NCBI GenBank assembly: GCA_965221505.1
Contig: CBDCSI010000002.1
Coordinates: forward strand, 1,116,001-1,180,000
From: CAZPXZ01 sp965221505
GTDB taxonomy: Bacteria; Pseudomonadota; Alphaproteobacteria; Rhodobacterales; CAZPXZ01
Reading direction: 5' to 3'
DNA: 64,000 nt
Of the stretch, positions 52,375 through 59,457 are shown in pieces. The notes beneath the pieces are model-generated. The model made no database searches and was not told where the DNA came from. It saw nothing but the letters and a program-made list of their open reading frames with translations. Numbering within the stretch: the first letter of the stretch is position 1; the number at the start of each line of letters is the position of its first letter. The position numbers were made by a program, and so were the translations under genes.

Positions 52375-53163
52375 CTACTCGGGGAGAACGATGCCGAGCT
52401 TCGACATTACGCCGCCGTCGATCTTCAGATCCGCTCCGGTCATGAACCCGCACTGGTCGCCGGCCAGGAAATTCGCCAGCGCCGCAACCTCCTCGACGCG
52501 GCCCACACGCCCGATCGGATGCCCTCTTCCCCACGCCGCGAGGGTGTCCTCGGCGGTGTGCTCGCCCTTCCACGTTTCCGCTGCCCATCGCAGCATGGGC
52601 GTATCGACGGACGCGGGACAGATGGCGTTGACCCGGATGCCCTCGGCGGCGTGATCCAGCGCCATGGCCCGGGTCATCGCGACGATGGCCCCCTTTGTGG
52701 CGGTATACGCCGCCACGTTGGACTGCGAGGCGAAAGCCTGCACCGAGGCGATGTTGATGATCGAGCCGCCGCCGCGCCGTGCGATCTCAGGAATGGCGAA
52801 CCTGGACGCCAGGTACACGCCCTTCAGGTTGACGGCCATTATTTCGTCCCACACCGTCTCCGGCGTGTCCACCACGGTGCCGTATCGCTGGATTCCGGCC
52901 GAATTGACCAGGCAGTCGATGCCTCCGAACTCGGCCACAACCGCCGCCATCGACGCCTCGACGTCGGCGGACCGGGATATGTCGGCCTCGATTCCGATGA
53001 CGCCGGAACCGTCGGCGATCGCCGCCCGAGCCGCATCCAGGCTCCTTGCGTCGTTGGAGAGAATCGCCACTTCCGCGCCTTCCCCGGCGAACCGCTTCGC
53101 GATTCCGAAGCCGATCCCGCTGCTTCCGCCGGTCACGACCGCAATCTTTCCCGTCAGGTTCAT
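52375..53163 (-). CDS. SDR-family oxidoreductase
   Basis: A 262-residue classical short-chain dehydrogenase. The Rossmann motif is 'VVTGGSSGIGFGIAKRFAGE' near residues 10-29. 'LVNSAGIQRYG' is the NAG motif (NSAG variant). The catalytic residues are Ser in 'GSIINIASVQAFAS' and Tyr/Lys in 'AAYTATKGAIVAMTRAMALD'. 'IRVNAICPASVDTPML' follows. It probably oxidises the imported sugar or its derivative with NAD(P)+. Its ATG overlaps the end of the GntR gene by 4 bp, so the regulator is first in this transcript. Confidence 0.92.
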   Translation of the reverse strand: MNLTGKIAVVTGGSSGIGFGIAKRFAGEGAEVAILSNDARSLDAARAAIADGSGVIGIEADISRSADVEASMAAVVAEFGGIDCLVNSAGIQRYGTVVDTPETVWDEIMAVNLKGVYLASRFAIPEIARRGGGSIINIASVQAFASQSNVAAYTATKGAIVAMTRAMALDHAAEGIRVNAICPASVDTPMLRWAAETWKGEHTAEDTLAAWGRGHPIGRVGRVEEVAALANFLAGDQCGFMTGADLKIDGGVMSKLGIVLPE

Positions 53164-53864
53164 GGAACGGCCCCCTCCCGTCGGCCCAGCGATTTCCCCG
53201 AGAGTTCGAAGTATTCCGGATGCTTTCCGGTCATGCGGTCAAGGTCGGCGAGTACGCGGCGAAGGTGAGCCTTCATCACGCCGCGTGCGGCGGCTTCGTC
53301 CCCGGCGCAGATCGCATCCACGATCTGCACGTGATCCTCGAGCAGTTCGCCCAGGTCCGCTTCACGGAGACTTAGTCGCCGGACTCGGTCCATGTGCTTC
53401 TTCGCGTCGGAAATGACCAGCCAGACCGGCTCCCGGCCTGCCAGTTCGCAAAAGAGCCGGTGCATCCTGTCGTCGGCGCCGTAAAAGTCGTCTACGTCCG
53501 CCTGGGCCACGGCAAATTTCTGCTCCTCGATCGTCTGACCAATTCGGAAATGCGCCTTTCGGTCCGACGAACTCGCCGCCTCGCGCAAGATGCGCAACTC
53601 CAGCGTCTCCCGGACAAACTGGGCGGTTCGCACAGCTTCCGGGCGGATCGGAGACACGATGGTCCCGGCCCGGGCCCGCAGGTCGATCAGCCCCTCGGTG
53701 GAGAGGCGGGTAAGCGCTTCCCGCACCGGCGTACGACTCATCCCGAGCGAGACGGCAAGCCGCGCTTCGTTCGCCGGCGAGTTGGGAGCCATGTCCATGC
53801 CGAGAATTCGGCGCCGGATTTCGCGATAGGCCCGTTCGCTGGCGGACAACTCGTATTTAGGCAA
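53160..53864 (-). CDS. GntR-family transcriptional regulator, FCD type
   Basis: A 234-residue regulator. The N-terminal winged helix has 'ASERAYREIRRRILGMDMAP', 'NEARLAVSLGMSRTPVREAL', and 'TRLSTEGLIDLRARAGTIVS'. The FCD domain has 'ETLELRILREAA', 'DDFYGADDRMHRLFCELAGR' and 'EDHVQIVDAICAGDEAAARG', with histidines suited to a metal/carboxylate site. It is encoded between the ABC importer and the catabolic enzymes, all on the minus strand. A perfect palindrome TTGTATACAA lies 32 bases upstream of the ATG, and a close match precedes the importer operon, so it likely represses both. Confidence 0.9.
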   Translation of the reverse strand: MPKYELSASERAYREIRRRILGMDMAPNSPANEARLAVSLGMSRTPVREALTRLSTEGLIDLRARAGTIVSPIRPEAVRTAQFVRETLELRILREAASSSDRKAHFRIGQTIEEQKFAVAQADVDDFYGADDRMHRLFCELAGREPVWLVISDAKKHMDRVRRLSLREADLGELLEDHVQIVDAICAGDEAAARGVMKAHLRRVLADLDRMTGKHPEYFELSGKSLGRREGAVP

Positions 53865-53895
53865 TCGCGTCTCCCGTGCCGCGCCGATTGCATTC

Positions 53896-53905
53896 TTGTA
53901 TACAA
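53896..53905. promoter_or_regulatory. TTGTATACAA palindrome upstream of the FCD regulator
   Basis: A perfect 10-bp palindrome lies between the ATPase gene end (53920) and the regulator start (53864). TTGTATACAA-like sites are known for FCD-type GntR proteins. A near copy (TTGCATACAA) is at 56767-56776. Confidence 0.7.
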
Positions 53906-53919
53906 CGCTAGGTCCATTG

Positions 53920-54672
53920 TCAAATTCGCTCGATGGCGCCGGTTATCAGGCCGGTAATCTCTTCCGGCGAGGTCTCCGCGGTCGGGCGGTCGGCTACTTT
54001 CTCTCCCCGGCGGAGTACCGCAATGCGGTCGGCGACCGAAAACACGTCCGGCATCCGGTGGGAGATCAGGACTACAGCTACGCCCCTCGCGCGCAGGCCT
54101 TCGATCTGGCGGAGAACCTGCTCGATCTGGCGCACGCTGATGGCAGCCGTCGGCTCGTCGAGGAGCACGGCTCTCGATTCGTTCAGGCGGGTGCGGGCTA
54201 TGGCGACCGCCTGCCGCTGGCCTCCCGACATGCTATTCACCAACTGCTCGGCCCTGGTGTCGGAATCCAGCTCGCGAAACAGTTCGGCCGCCCGCTTGCG
54301 CATGGCCCGAAAGTGGACCGCAATCGGAGTCCGGCCTAAAGAACGGACAATCTCCCGACCCAGAAATACGTTCTCCGCAGCCGACAGGTTGTCGCAAAGC
54401 GCCAGATCCTGATAGACGACCTCAATGCCGTGTCGCCTCGCGTCCGACGGCCCTGACAGTCGAGCGGTTCGCCCCCCGACCCGCAGTTCTCCGCCGGTGG
54501 GAGCGAGATTCCCGGCCAGAATCCGAATCAGGGTGGACTTCCCCGCGCCGTTGTCTCCCATGAGGCCCAGCACCTCTCCCTGATGGAGTGCGAGATCGAC
54601 GCCGGTCAGGGCCTGGACGGCACCGAAACGCATGTCGACGCCGCGCAATTCCAGGAGGGGTGCGCACCGCAC
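53920..54672 (-). CDS. Ribose-type ABC transporter ATP-binding protein
   Basis: A 250-residue single-domain ATPase of the carbohydrate-uptake-2 class. It has 'LRGVDMRFGAVQALTGVDLA', Walker A 'GDNGAGKST', 'GIEVVYQDLALCDNLSAAEN', signature 'MSGGQRQAVAIARTRL', and Walker B 'AVLLDEPTAAISVRQIEQ'. 'VVLISHRMPDVFSVADRI' is the H-loop region. Only one nucleotide-binding domain is present, unlike the fused RbsA type, so it should act as a homodimer. It follows the permease by 3 bp. Confidence 0.9.
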   Translation of the reverse strand: MRCAPLLELRGVDMRFGAVQALTGVDLALHQGEVLGLMGDNGAGKSTLIRILAGNLAPTGGELRVGGRTARLSGPSDARRHGIEVVYQDLALCDNLSAAENVFLGREIVRSLGRTPIAVHFRAMRKRAAELFRELDSDTRAEQLVNSMSGGQRQAVAIARTRLNESRAVLLDEPTAAISVRQIEQVLRQIEGLRARGVAVVLISHRMPDVFSVADRIAVLRRGEKVADRPTAETSPEEITGLITGAIERI

Positions 54673-54675
54673 GGG

Positions 54676-55662
54676 TCAGATCCTGCCCGACCTGCGTGCC
54701 AGCCACGCGTTCACCAAGACGGCGACCAGGATGACCGCGCCGCGAACGACCTGCTGCACGTCCGGGTCCACTCCGGTCAGAACCAGACCGTTCGACAACA
54801 CCGCGATCACCAGGACCCCCAGCAGCGTGCCGGTCATCCGTCCGTGTCCGCCGGTAAGGAGCGTGCCGCCGACGATGACCGCGGCGATCACGTCGAACTC
54901 CATCCCGGTGGCGGCGTTGGCGTTGCCGGAGCCGAGCCGCGCGTCGATCAGGATGCCGACCAGGGCCGCCATGGCGCCGACGGACGCCATGACCAGGATT
55001 CGAACCCGGGAGAGGTTGATTCCCAGCGCTTCGACGGCGGCGGGGTTGGCCCCGACCGCGTAGACATGCCGACCGTAGCGGGTGAATCGAGCGATATAGG
55101 CGAAGGCCAGAAACGTCGCGAACATGATCCAGGCCACGACCGGTAGCCCGAGAGCGTCCCCGCCGAGAACGGTCCGGAACGCCTTGCTCGGGATGAGTAC
55201 CGGAAGGGCGTCCGTCCACCAGAGCGCCGCCCCGCGCATGGCGCTCCAAAGAGCCAGAGTCGCGATGAAGGTGGGAACGCCGAAGGCGACGCGGGTATAG
55301 CCGGCAAACGCGCCGACCAGGGCGCCGGCAAGGATCACCAGGGGAATCGCGACGGGGATCGGCGCCCCGAAACCGGCGACCAGATGCGCGAAAGCGACGC
55401 CGAAGAACGCCACCGTCGGTCCGACGCTGATGTCGATTTCACCGGCGATAATCACCAGCGTCATGGGGAAGGCGACGATGCCCACGTAGGACGCCGAGCG
55501 CAGAACGTTGATCAGGTTGCGATCGGTCAGGAAATTGGGCGCAATCTGCGAGTACACCGCCACCAGTACGACCAGCGCCAGCAACAGGCCCAATTCGTTT
55601 TGATGGGAAACGAGCCGGTATTTGGCCCTGGCCCCGCGGGAGAGGGGTGCAGGCGTCACCAT
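54676..55662 (-). CDS. Ribose-type ABC transporter permease
   Basis: A 328-residue RbsC-like permease with about nine helices. 'VYSQIAPNFLTDRNLINVLR' and 'VAFPMTLVIIAGEIDISVGP' are the family's N-terminal landmarks. 'YAVGANPAAVEALGINLSRV' is the ATPase-contact loop and 'IVGGTLLTGGHGRMTGTLLG' is near the C-terminus. The ATG lies 6 bases behind a perfect hairpin that should weaken its translation relative to the binding protein. Confidence 0.92.
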   Translation of the reverse strand: MVTPAPLSRGARAKYRLVSHQNELGLLLALVVLVAVYSQIAPNFLTDRNLINVLRSASYVGIVAFPMTLVIIAGEIDISVGPTVAFFGVAFAHLVAGFGAPIPVAIPLVILAGALVGAFAGYTRVAFGVPTFIATLALWSAMRGAALWWTDALPVLIPSKAFRTVLGGDALGLPVVAWIMFATFLAFAYIARFTRYGRHVYAVGANPAAVEALGINLSRVRILVMASVGAMAALVGILIDARLGSGNANAATGMEFDVIAAVIVGGTLLTGGHGRMTGTLLGVLVIAVLSNGLVLTGVDPDVQQVVRGAVILVAVLVNAWLARRSGRI

Positions 55663-55667
55663 CGTCC

Positions 55668-55697
55668 AGCCCGGCGAAGCGAGATCCGCGCCGGGCT
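55668..55697 (-). promoter_or_regulatory. Hairpin directly upstream of the permease start
   Basis: AGCCCGGCG (55668-55676) pairs perfectly with CGCCGGGCT (55689-55697) around a 12-base loop. In the mRNA the 3' arm ends 5 bases before the permease ATG, so it covers the place where a ribosome site would lie. It is 66 bases after the binding-protein stop. Confidence 0.6.
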
Positions 55698-55763
55698 ATG
55701 CGCAGAACAGGGAGAGGCGGAGCGGACCATGGCCGCCCCACCTTCCGGGAACGCCGTTCCGAG

Positions 55764-56744
55764 TTACGGAATTCCGTCCTTGTGCGCCTCGAGCCACGCG
55801 GCAATTCCGTCAGGTTCGCTGGCCTGAACGATGAGGGTCGGAATGTAGATCAGCTTGTCTACGACCGTTTCACCCCCCATCAGCTTCAAGGCGATCTGGA
55901 CGGCTTCGCGCCCCATCTCCTGCGGCTGCTGTGCGATGACGGCCTTGAGCACCTCCCCGTCCTGGAGCATCTCGGCGATCTGCTGGCTGATGTCCGATCC
56001 GAAAACGGCGGTCTCGCCGCCGAGCCCTGCGGCCTGAACGCCGAGGACCGCGCCGATGGTGCCGCCTTCGTTGGCGGTCCACATCAGGTTTATGTCCGGA
56101 TGTGCGGTCAGCATTTCCGTTGCGGTCTGGGTGGCTTCGTCCGCGATGAAGCCCTCCTGGTCCGATACGATCTCGTACGCGACTCCGGCCTCGTCCAGAG
56201 CCGAGAGAAACCCGCTCTTACGTTGCTGGCAGGCCTCGTAGCGGTCGCAATTCAGGATACCGACGCGCGCCGTCTCTCCGGAGTCGGCGACGTACCGTGC
56301 GGCGACCTCGCCGACGCCCTTGCCGAAGTCGAACTGGTTGGTGGTCACGAGACCGCCGGCCAGACGTGCGGTGTCCGCCTCGGACAGGCAGGTGTTGTAG
56401 CAAACCAGCGGAATGCCCGCCTCGGCCACCCGCTCGATCGCCGGAACCGACGCCTCGACCGAAACCGGCGACATGATCACGGCCTGGACACCGGCTCCGA
56501 CCACCGTGTCGAGAAACTCCGACTCGATCGCCGGGTCGCCCTCCGAATTGCTCGAGATAAGCTCTACGTTCGAATCTGCCGCTCCCTCGACGATCCCCTT
56601 CTGGATGCCTCCGAAGAAGCCCTGGGAGTCGAGGAACAGCACGGCGATTCTGGTGTCTTGCGCCTGCGCAGTTCCCGCTGCCGCCACGGCGGCAACCGTC
56701 CCTGCAGCGAGAATCTTGCGAATGAAGCGGCCATAGAGCGACAT
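55764..56744 (-). CDS. Ribose-type ABC transporter substrate-binding protein
   Basis: A 326-residue periplasmic binding protein of the RbsB (PBP type 1, sugar) class. The signal peptide begins MSLYGRFIRKILAAG and is cut near GTAQA. The mature start 'TRIAVLFLDSQGFFGGIQKG' and 'VQAVIMSPVSVEASVPAIER', 'VCYNTCLSEADTARL' and 'DINLMWTANEGGTIGAVLGV' are typical sugar-binding segments. GGGAGG is 5-10 bases before the ATG. It is first in the importer operon, with a palindromic operator-like site 22 bases upstream. The cargo is probably a monosaccharide or polyol, given the catabolic genes behind it. Confidence 0.92.
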   Translation of the reverse strand: MSLYGRFIRKILAAGTVAAVAAAGTAQAQDTRIAVLFLDSQGFFGGIQKGIVEGAADSNVELISSNSEGDPAIESEFLDTVVGAGVQAVIMSPVSVEASVPAIERVAEAGIPLVCYNTCLSEADTARLAGGLVTTNQFDFGKGVGEVAARYVADSGETARVGILNCDRYEACQQRKSGFLSALDEAGVAYEIVSDQEGFIADEATQTATEMLTAHPDINLMWTANEGGTIGAVLGVQAAGLGGETAVFGSDISQQIAEMLQDGEVLKAVIAQQPQEMGREAVQIALKLMGGETVVDKLIYIPTLIVQASEPDGIAAWLEAHKDGIP

Positions 56745-56766
56745 GATGTCCTCCCTTGTCGTTGCC

Positions 56767-56781
56767 TTGCATACAAGTATG
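56767..56781. promoter_or_regulatory. Operator-like site upstream of the sugar ABC importer
   Basis: TTGCATACAA (56767-56776) differs in one base from the palindrome before the FCD regulator. CATAC (56770-56774) and GTATG (56777-56781) form an inverted repeat. It lies just upstream of the binding-protein ribosome site. Confidence 0.6.
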
Positions 56782-56860
56782 GAAGCATGGAATCCCGTCG
56801 ATGTCAACCGGAGACTCCGTCTTCTGCCGCCCGATTCGGCAAGCCTCCGCCGAAACCCGG

Positions 56861-57556
56861 TCATTGCCGGAGGCTCCCGGTTCCGGCCCGCGCCAACGCC
56901 CGCCGGACCGGGGCGAACGTCGCCCGGTGATGCGGGGTCGCGCCGTGGCGGTCGAGCGCCGCGACGTGCTCCGCCGTCGGATAGCCGGCGTTCCGCTCCC
57001 AGCCGTAGCCCGGAAAGTCCCGCGCCATCGCCTGCATGATCCCGTCCCGGTACGTCTTGGCGACGACGGAGGCGGCCGCGATCGAAAGGCTCTTGCTGTC
57101 GCCCCGGACGACGGCACGCAAACGGCAGGAAAGCCCCTCCCCGTCCGGGAGCCGGTTGCCGTCGACGAGGGCCAGATCCGGCGCGACCGGCAACGCCTCG
57201 ATCGCGCGCCGCATGGCGAGCATCGCGGCGACCAGGACGTTCAGGCGCTCGATCTCCTCCACGTCGGCGAGACCCACGCCGACCGCGGACGTCTGCCGGA
57301 TCGCTAGCGCGACCTCCGCACGCCGGGCCGGCGAAAGCCGCTTCGAATCGTCGATTCCCGAAGGCAAGCGAAAGGGATCGAGCGCCACGGCGGCGGCGAC
57401 CACCGGGCCGGCGATCGGGCCGCGTCCGGCCTCGTCCACGCCGCAAACGCGCGCGCCGGGAGAGAGCGCCGCGAGCGACTCCTCCTCGAGCGAAAAATCC
57501 GGGACGGATCGCACGACTTCTTCCCCGACAGCCCGTGTGCGGCCGTCCGCCGGCAC
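56861..57556 (-). CDS. rnhB: Ribonuclease HII
   Basis: A 231-residue RNase HII, which cuts RNA in RNA/DNA hybrids and at single ribonucleotides. It carries the active-site motif 'VCGVDEAGRGPIAGPVVAAA' (Asp-Glu), 'IDDSKRLSPARR', 'ALVDGNRLP' and 'VVRGDSKSLSIAAASVVAKT' with further acidic ligands; 'GYPTAEHVAAL' and 'HHRATFAPVR' complete the family pattern. The N-terminal ~35 residues are an extension. It lies 31 bp after the tRNA-Arg gene, in the same direction. Confidence 0.95.
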   Translation of the reverse strand: MPADGRTRAVGEEVVRSVPDFSLEEESLAALSPGARVCGVDEAGRGPIAGPVVAAAVALDPFRLPSGIDDSKRLSPARRAEVALAIRQTSAVGVGLADVEEIERLNVLVAAMLAMRRAIEALPVAPDLALVDGNRLPDGEGLSCRLRAVVRGDSKSLSIAAASVVAKTYRDGIMQAMARDFPGYGWERNAGYPTAEHVAALDRHGATPHHRATFAPVRRALARAGTGSLRQ

Positions 57557-57587
57557 GACCGCGGACTCCGCGTCGGCCGTCGCGGTC

Positions 57588-57663
57588 TGGCGACCCCGGG
57601 AGGGATCGAACCTCCGACCTACCGCTTAGGAGGCGGTCGCTCTTCCGTCTGAGCTACGGGGCC
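57588..57663 (-). tRNA. tRNA-Arg (anticodon CCT)
   Basis: A 76-base cloverleaf on the minus strand. Acceptor GGCCCCG pairs with CGGGGTC, the D-arm is GCTC/GAGC, and the anticodon stem ACCGC/GCGGT holds loop CTCCTAA with anticodon CCT. The T-arm is GGAGG-TTCGATC-CCTCC and CCA is encoded. It decodes AGG. It overlaps the 3' end of truA by 38 bases: positions 36-38 (TAA) are the truA stop codon. Confidence 0.95.
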
Positions 57664-58465
57664 GCTCGCGCTCCACTATATCGGCGTCGGTCGCCTCCGG
57701 CAGCCGATCCTGCGCTCCGGACCCGGACGCGTAGCGCACCCGCTCCAGATACAGCCCGTCCGCCGGCGCCACCGGTCCGCAGGCCGCGCGGTCTCGCGCC
57801 TCGAGCGCCGCCCGCACTTCCTCGGGGCGCCACGCGCCGGCGCCGACCCGCTCCAGCGTTCCGACCATGCTGCGAACCTGGTGCTGCAGAAAACTCCGCG
57901 CCCGCGCCCGGATCTCGATGCGGTCGCCGTCCCGGACCACGTCCAGCGCATCCAGGGTGCGCAGCGGCGAGGACGCCTGACAGTGAACGGCACGGAAGGT
58001 CGTGAAATCGTGCCGCCCGGTCAGGAACGAAGCCGCGCGCCGCATCCGGTCCGCATCCAGGTTCCGACCCACGCGCCAGACCAGTCCGCGCTCCAGCGCC
58101 AGCGGCGCGCGCCGCAGTGCGATCCGGTAGCTGTAGCTGCGTTCGATCGCGTCGAAGCGCGCATGGAAGTCGTCCGAAGCGCGCTCCGCTTGAAGGACCG
58201 CGACCCCGGCCTTCCACAATTGGCTATTGACGGCGTCGCGGAGACGGCCGCCTTCCCACTCCGCCTCGAGATCGAAATGCGCCGCTTGACCCAGCGCGTG
58301 CACGCCGGAATCGGTGCGTCCGGCCCCGACGATCGCCGTCTCCTCGCGGCAGACCGCGGCGACCGCTTCCTCCAGCGTCTGTTGCACCGTGCGCGCCGAG
58401 GCCTGCCGCTGCCAGCCACGGAAGAAACCGCCGTGATACTCGACCCGGATGCGGTAGCGCGGCAT
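57626..58465 (-). CDS. truA: tRNA pseudouridine synthase A (TruA)
   Basis: A 279-residue enzyme that makes pseudouridine at positions 38-40 of tRNA anticodon stems. It starts MPRYRIRVEYHGGFFRGWQR and has the catalytic Asp in 'VGAGRTDSGVHALGQAAHFD'. 'YSYRIALRRAPLALERGLVW', 'GRHDFTTFRAVHCQASSPLR' and 'FLQHQVRSMVGTLERVG' are all family-typical, as is 'PADGLYLERVRYA' near the usual end. The frame then continues about 30 residues, the last 12 of them coded within the tRNA-Arg gene, with the stop at tRNA bases 36-38. It starts 9 bases after the DUF547 gene. Confidence 0.93.
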   Translation of the reverse strand: MPRYRIRVEYHGGFFRGWQRQASARTVQQTLEEAVAAVCREETAIVGAGRTDSGVHALGQAAHFDLEAEWEGGRLRDAVNSQLWKAGVAVLQAERASDDFHARFDAIERSYSYRIALRRAPLALERGLVWRVGRNLDADRMRRAASFLTGRHDFTTFRAVHCQASSPLRTLDALDVVRDGDRIEIRARARSFLQHQVRSMVGTLERVGAGAWRPEEVRAALEARDRAACGPVAPADGLYLERVRYASGSGAQDRLPEATDADIVERERPRSSDGRATAS

Positions 58466-58473
58466 CGACCCGC

Positions 58474-59277
58474 CTATCGCACGTCGTTCAGCGCCCAGTC
58501 GTAGTCGTCGCCGGAGATGCGCGTGATCCCCTCCAGCGCCCCGGCCAGCTCCGGATCCGCGAACGACCGGAGATGCGCGATCACCCCGGCGTCGTCGCCG
58601 CCGAAATCGACATCGAACCAGTCGTAGATCGAGGACACGTAGAGCCGCCCGTTCCGGACCTCGGCGCCGCGGGGGTGATTGACGTAATCCCGGGCCGCCG
58701 CGTCCAGCGCTTCCTCCAGCCCCTCGGCCCGAAACGCGCTCGCGCCGACGTTCGGGCACCCGACGGATGCGCAATTCACCGCGTAGTGGATTCGCGGATC
58801 GCCCCAGATCGGCCGCAGGATTCCGTGTTCGATGTCGTCGAGCGACAGCGCCCGCCCGGCGACCGTGACCACTTCCTCGCCCCAGGGGCCGGGAGAGAAC
58901 AGGCTGCCGCCGATCTTGCGGATGCTCTCGACCGGATAGGCCGCGAGCACCACCTCGACCGTCGCCGCGTTGTACAGATTTGCCCAATACGCGAATTGCT
59001 CCGGACGCGGCAAGGTCGTCGGGTCGACGGACTGCAGCAGCGCCAGATAGTCCTGCAGGGCGCCGCGCCCGGCGGACGCGGCCGAATAGTCGATCCGTCG
59101 CAACCCGTCCCCGTCGAGGCGGGCGTACTCCGCCAGAAACGCGTCCCAGGCGGAGTGGTCGACCGGACCCGCGGAGCCGGAACCCTCCCAGTACTCGTCG
59201 ACGAGTCTGGGCTCGGGGGCGGCGACGGCAAGGGACGAGGCGAGAATCAGGGAAAGGGCGGGGATGACGATGCGCAT
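58474..59277 (-). CDS. DUF547 domain-containing periplasmic protein
   Basis: A 267-residue protein with signal peptide MRIVIPALSLILASSLAVAA. The DUF547 landmarks are 'EQFAYWANLYNAATVEVVLA', 'ESIRKIGGSLFSPGPWGEEV', 'SLDDIEHGILRPIWGDPRIH', 'AVNCASVGCPNVGASAFRAE' and 'YDWFDVDFGG'. The two Cys of 'CASVGC' and nearby His are candidates for an active site; the family's reaction is not known. AGGAGG about 9 bases upstream confirms the ATG. It heads the truA-tRNA-rnhB run. Confidence 0.88.
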   Translation of the reverse strand: MRIVIPALSLILASSLAVAAPEPRLVDEYWEGSGSAGPVDHSAWDAFLAEYARLDGDGLRRIDYSAASAGRGALQDYLALLQSVDPTTLPRPEQFAYWANLYNAATVEVVLAAYPVESIRKIGGSLFSPGPWGEEVVTVAGRALSLDDIEHGILRPIWGDPRIHYAVNCASVGCPNVGASAFRAEGLEEALDAAARDYVNHPRGAEVRNGRLYVSSIYDWFDVDFGGDDAGVIAHLRSFADPELAGALEGITRISGDDYDWALNDVR

Positions 59278-59371
59278 GTCGAGACTTCCTCCTGCACCGG
59301 CCCGCCCGAAGGCGTCGGCCGCGGTTGCGCCTGCCGGCCGCCCCGACGACCGGGACCTACGGCCCCCCATA

Positions 59372-59401
59372 TTGGACGATCCTGCGCGGGGTTGCTATAA
59401 G
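59372..59401 (+). promoter_or_regulatory. Candidate promoter of the ileS-lspA operon
   Basis: TTGGAC (59372-59377) and TATAAG (59396-59401) are 18 bases apart, about 56 bases before the ileS ATG. This is a reasonable sigma-70-like match in an otherwise GC-rich stretch. Confidence 0.5.
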
Positions 59402-59457
59402 GTCGCGCCCCGTGCAATCAAGCCCGATCCCCCAATCCGTCCTCCCGGGAGGCCCGA

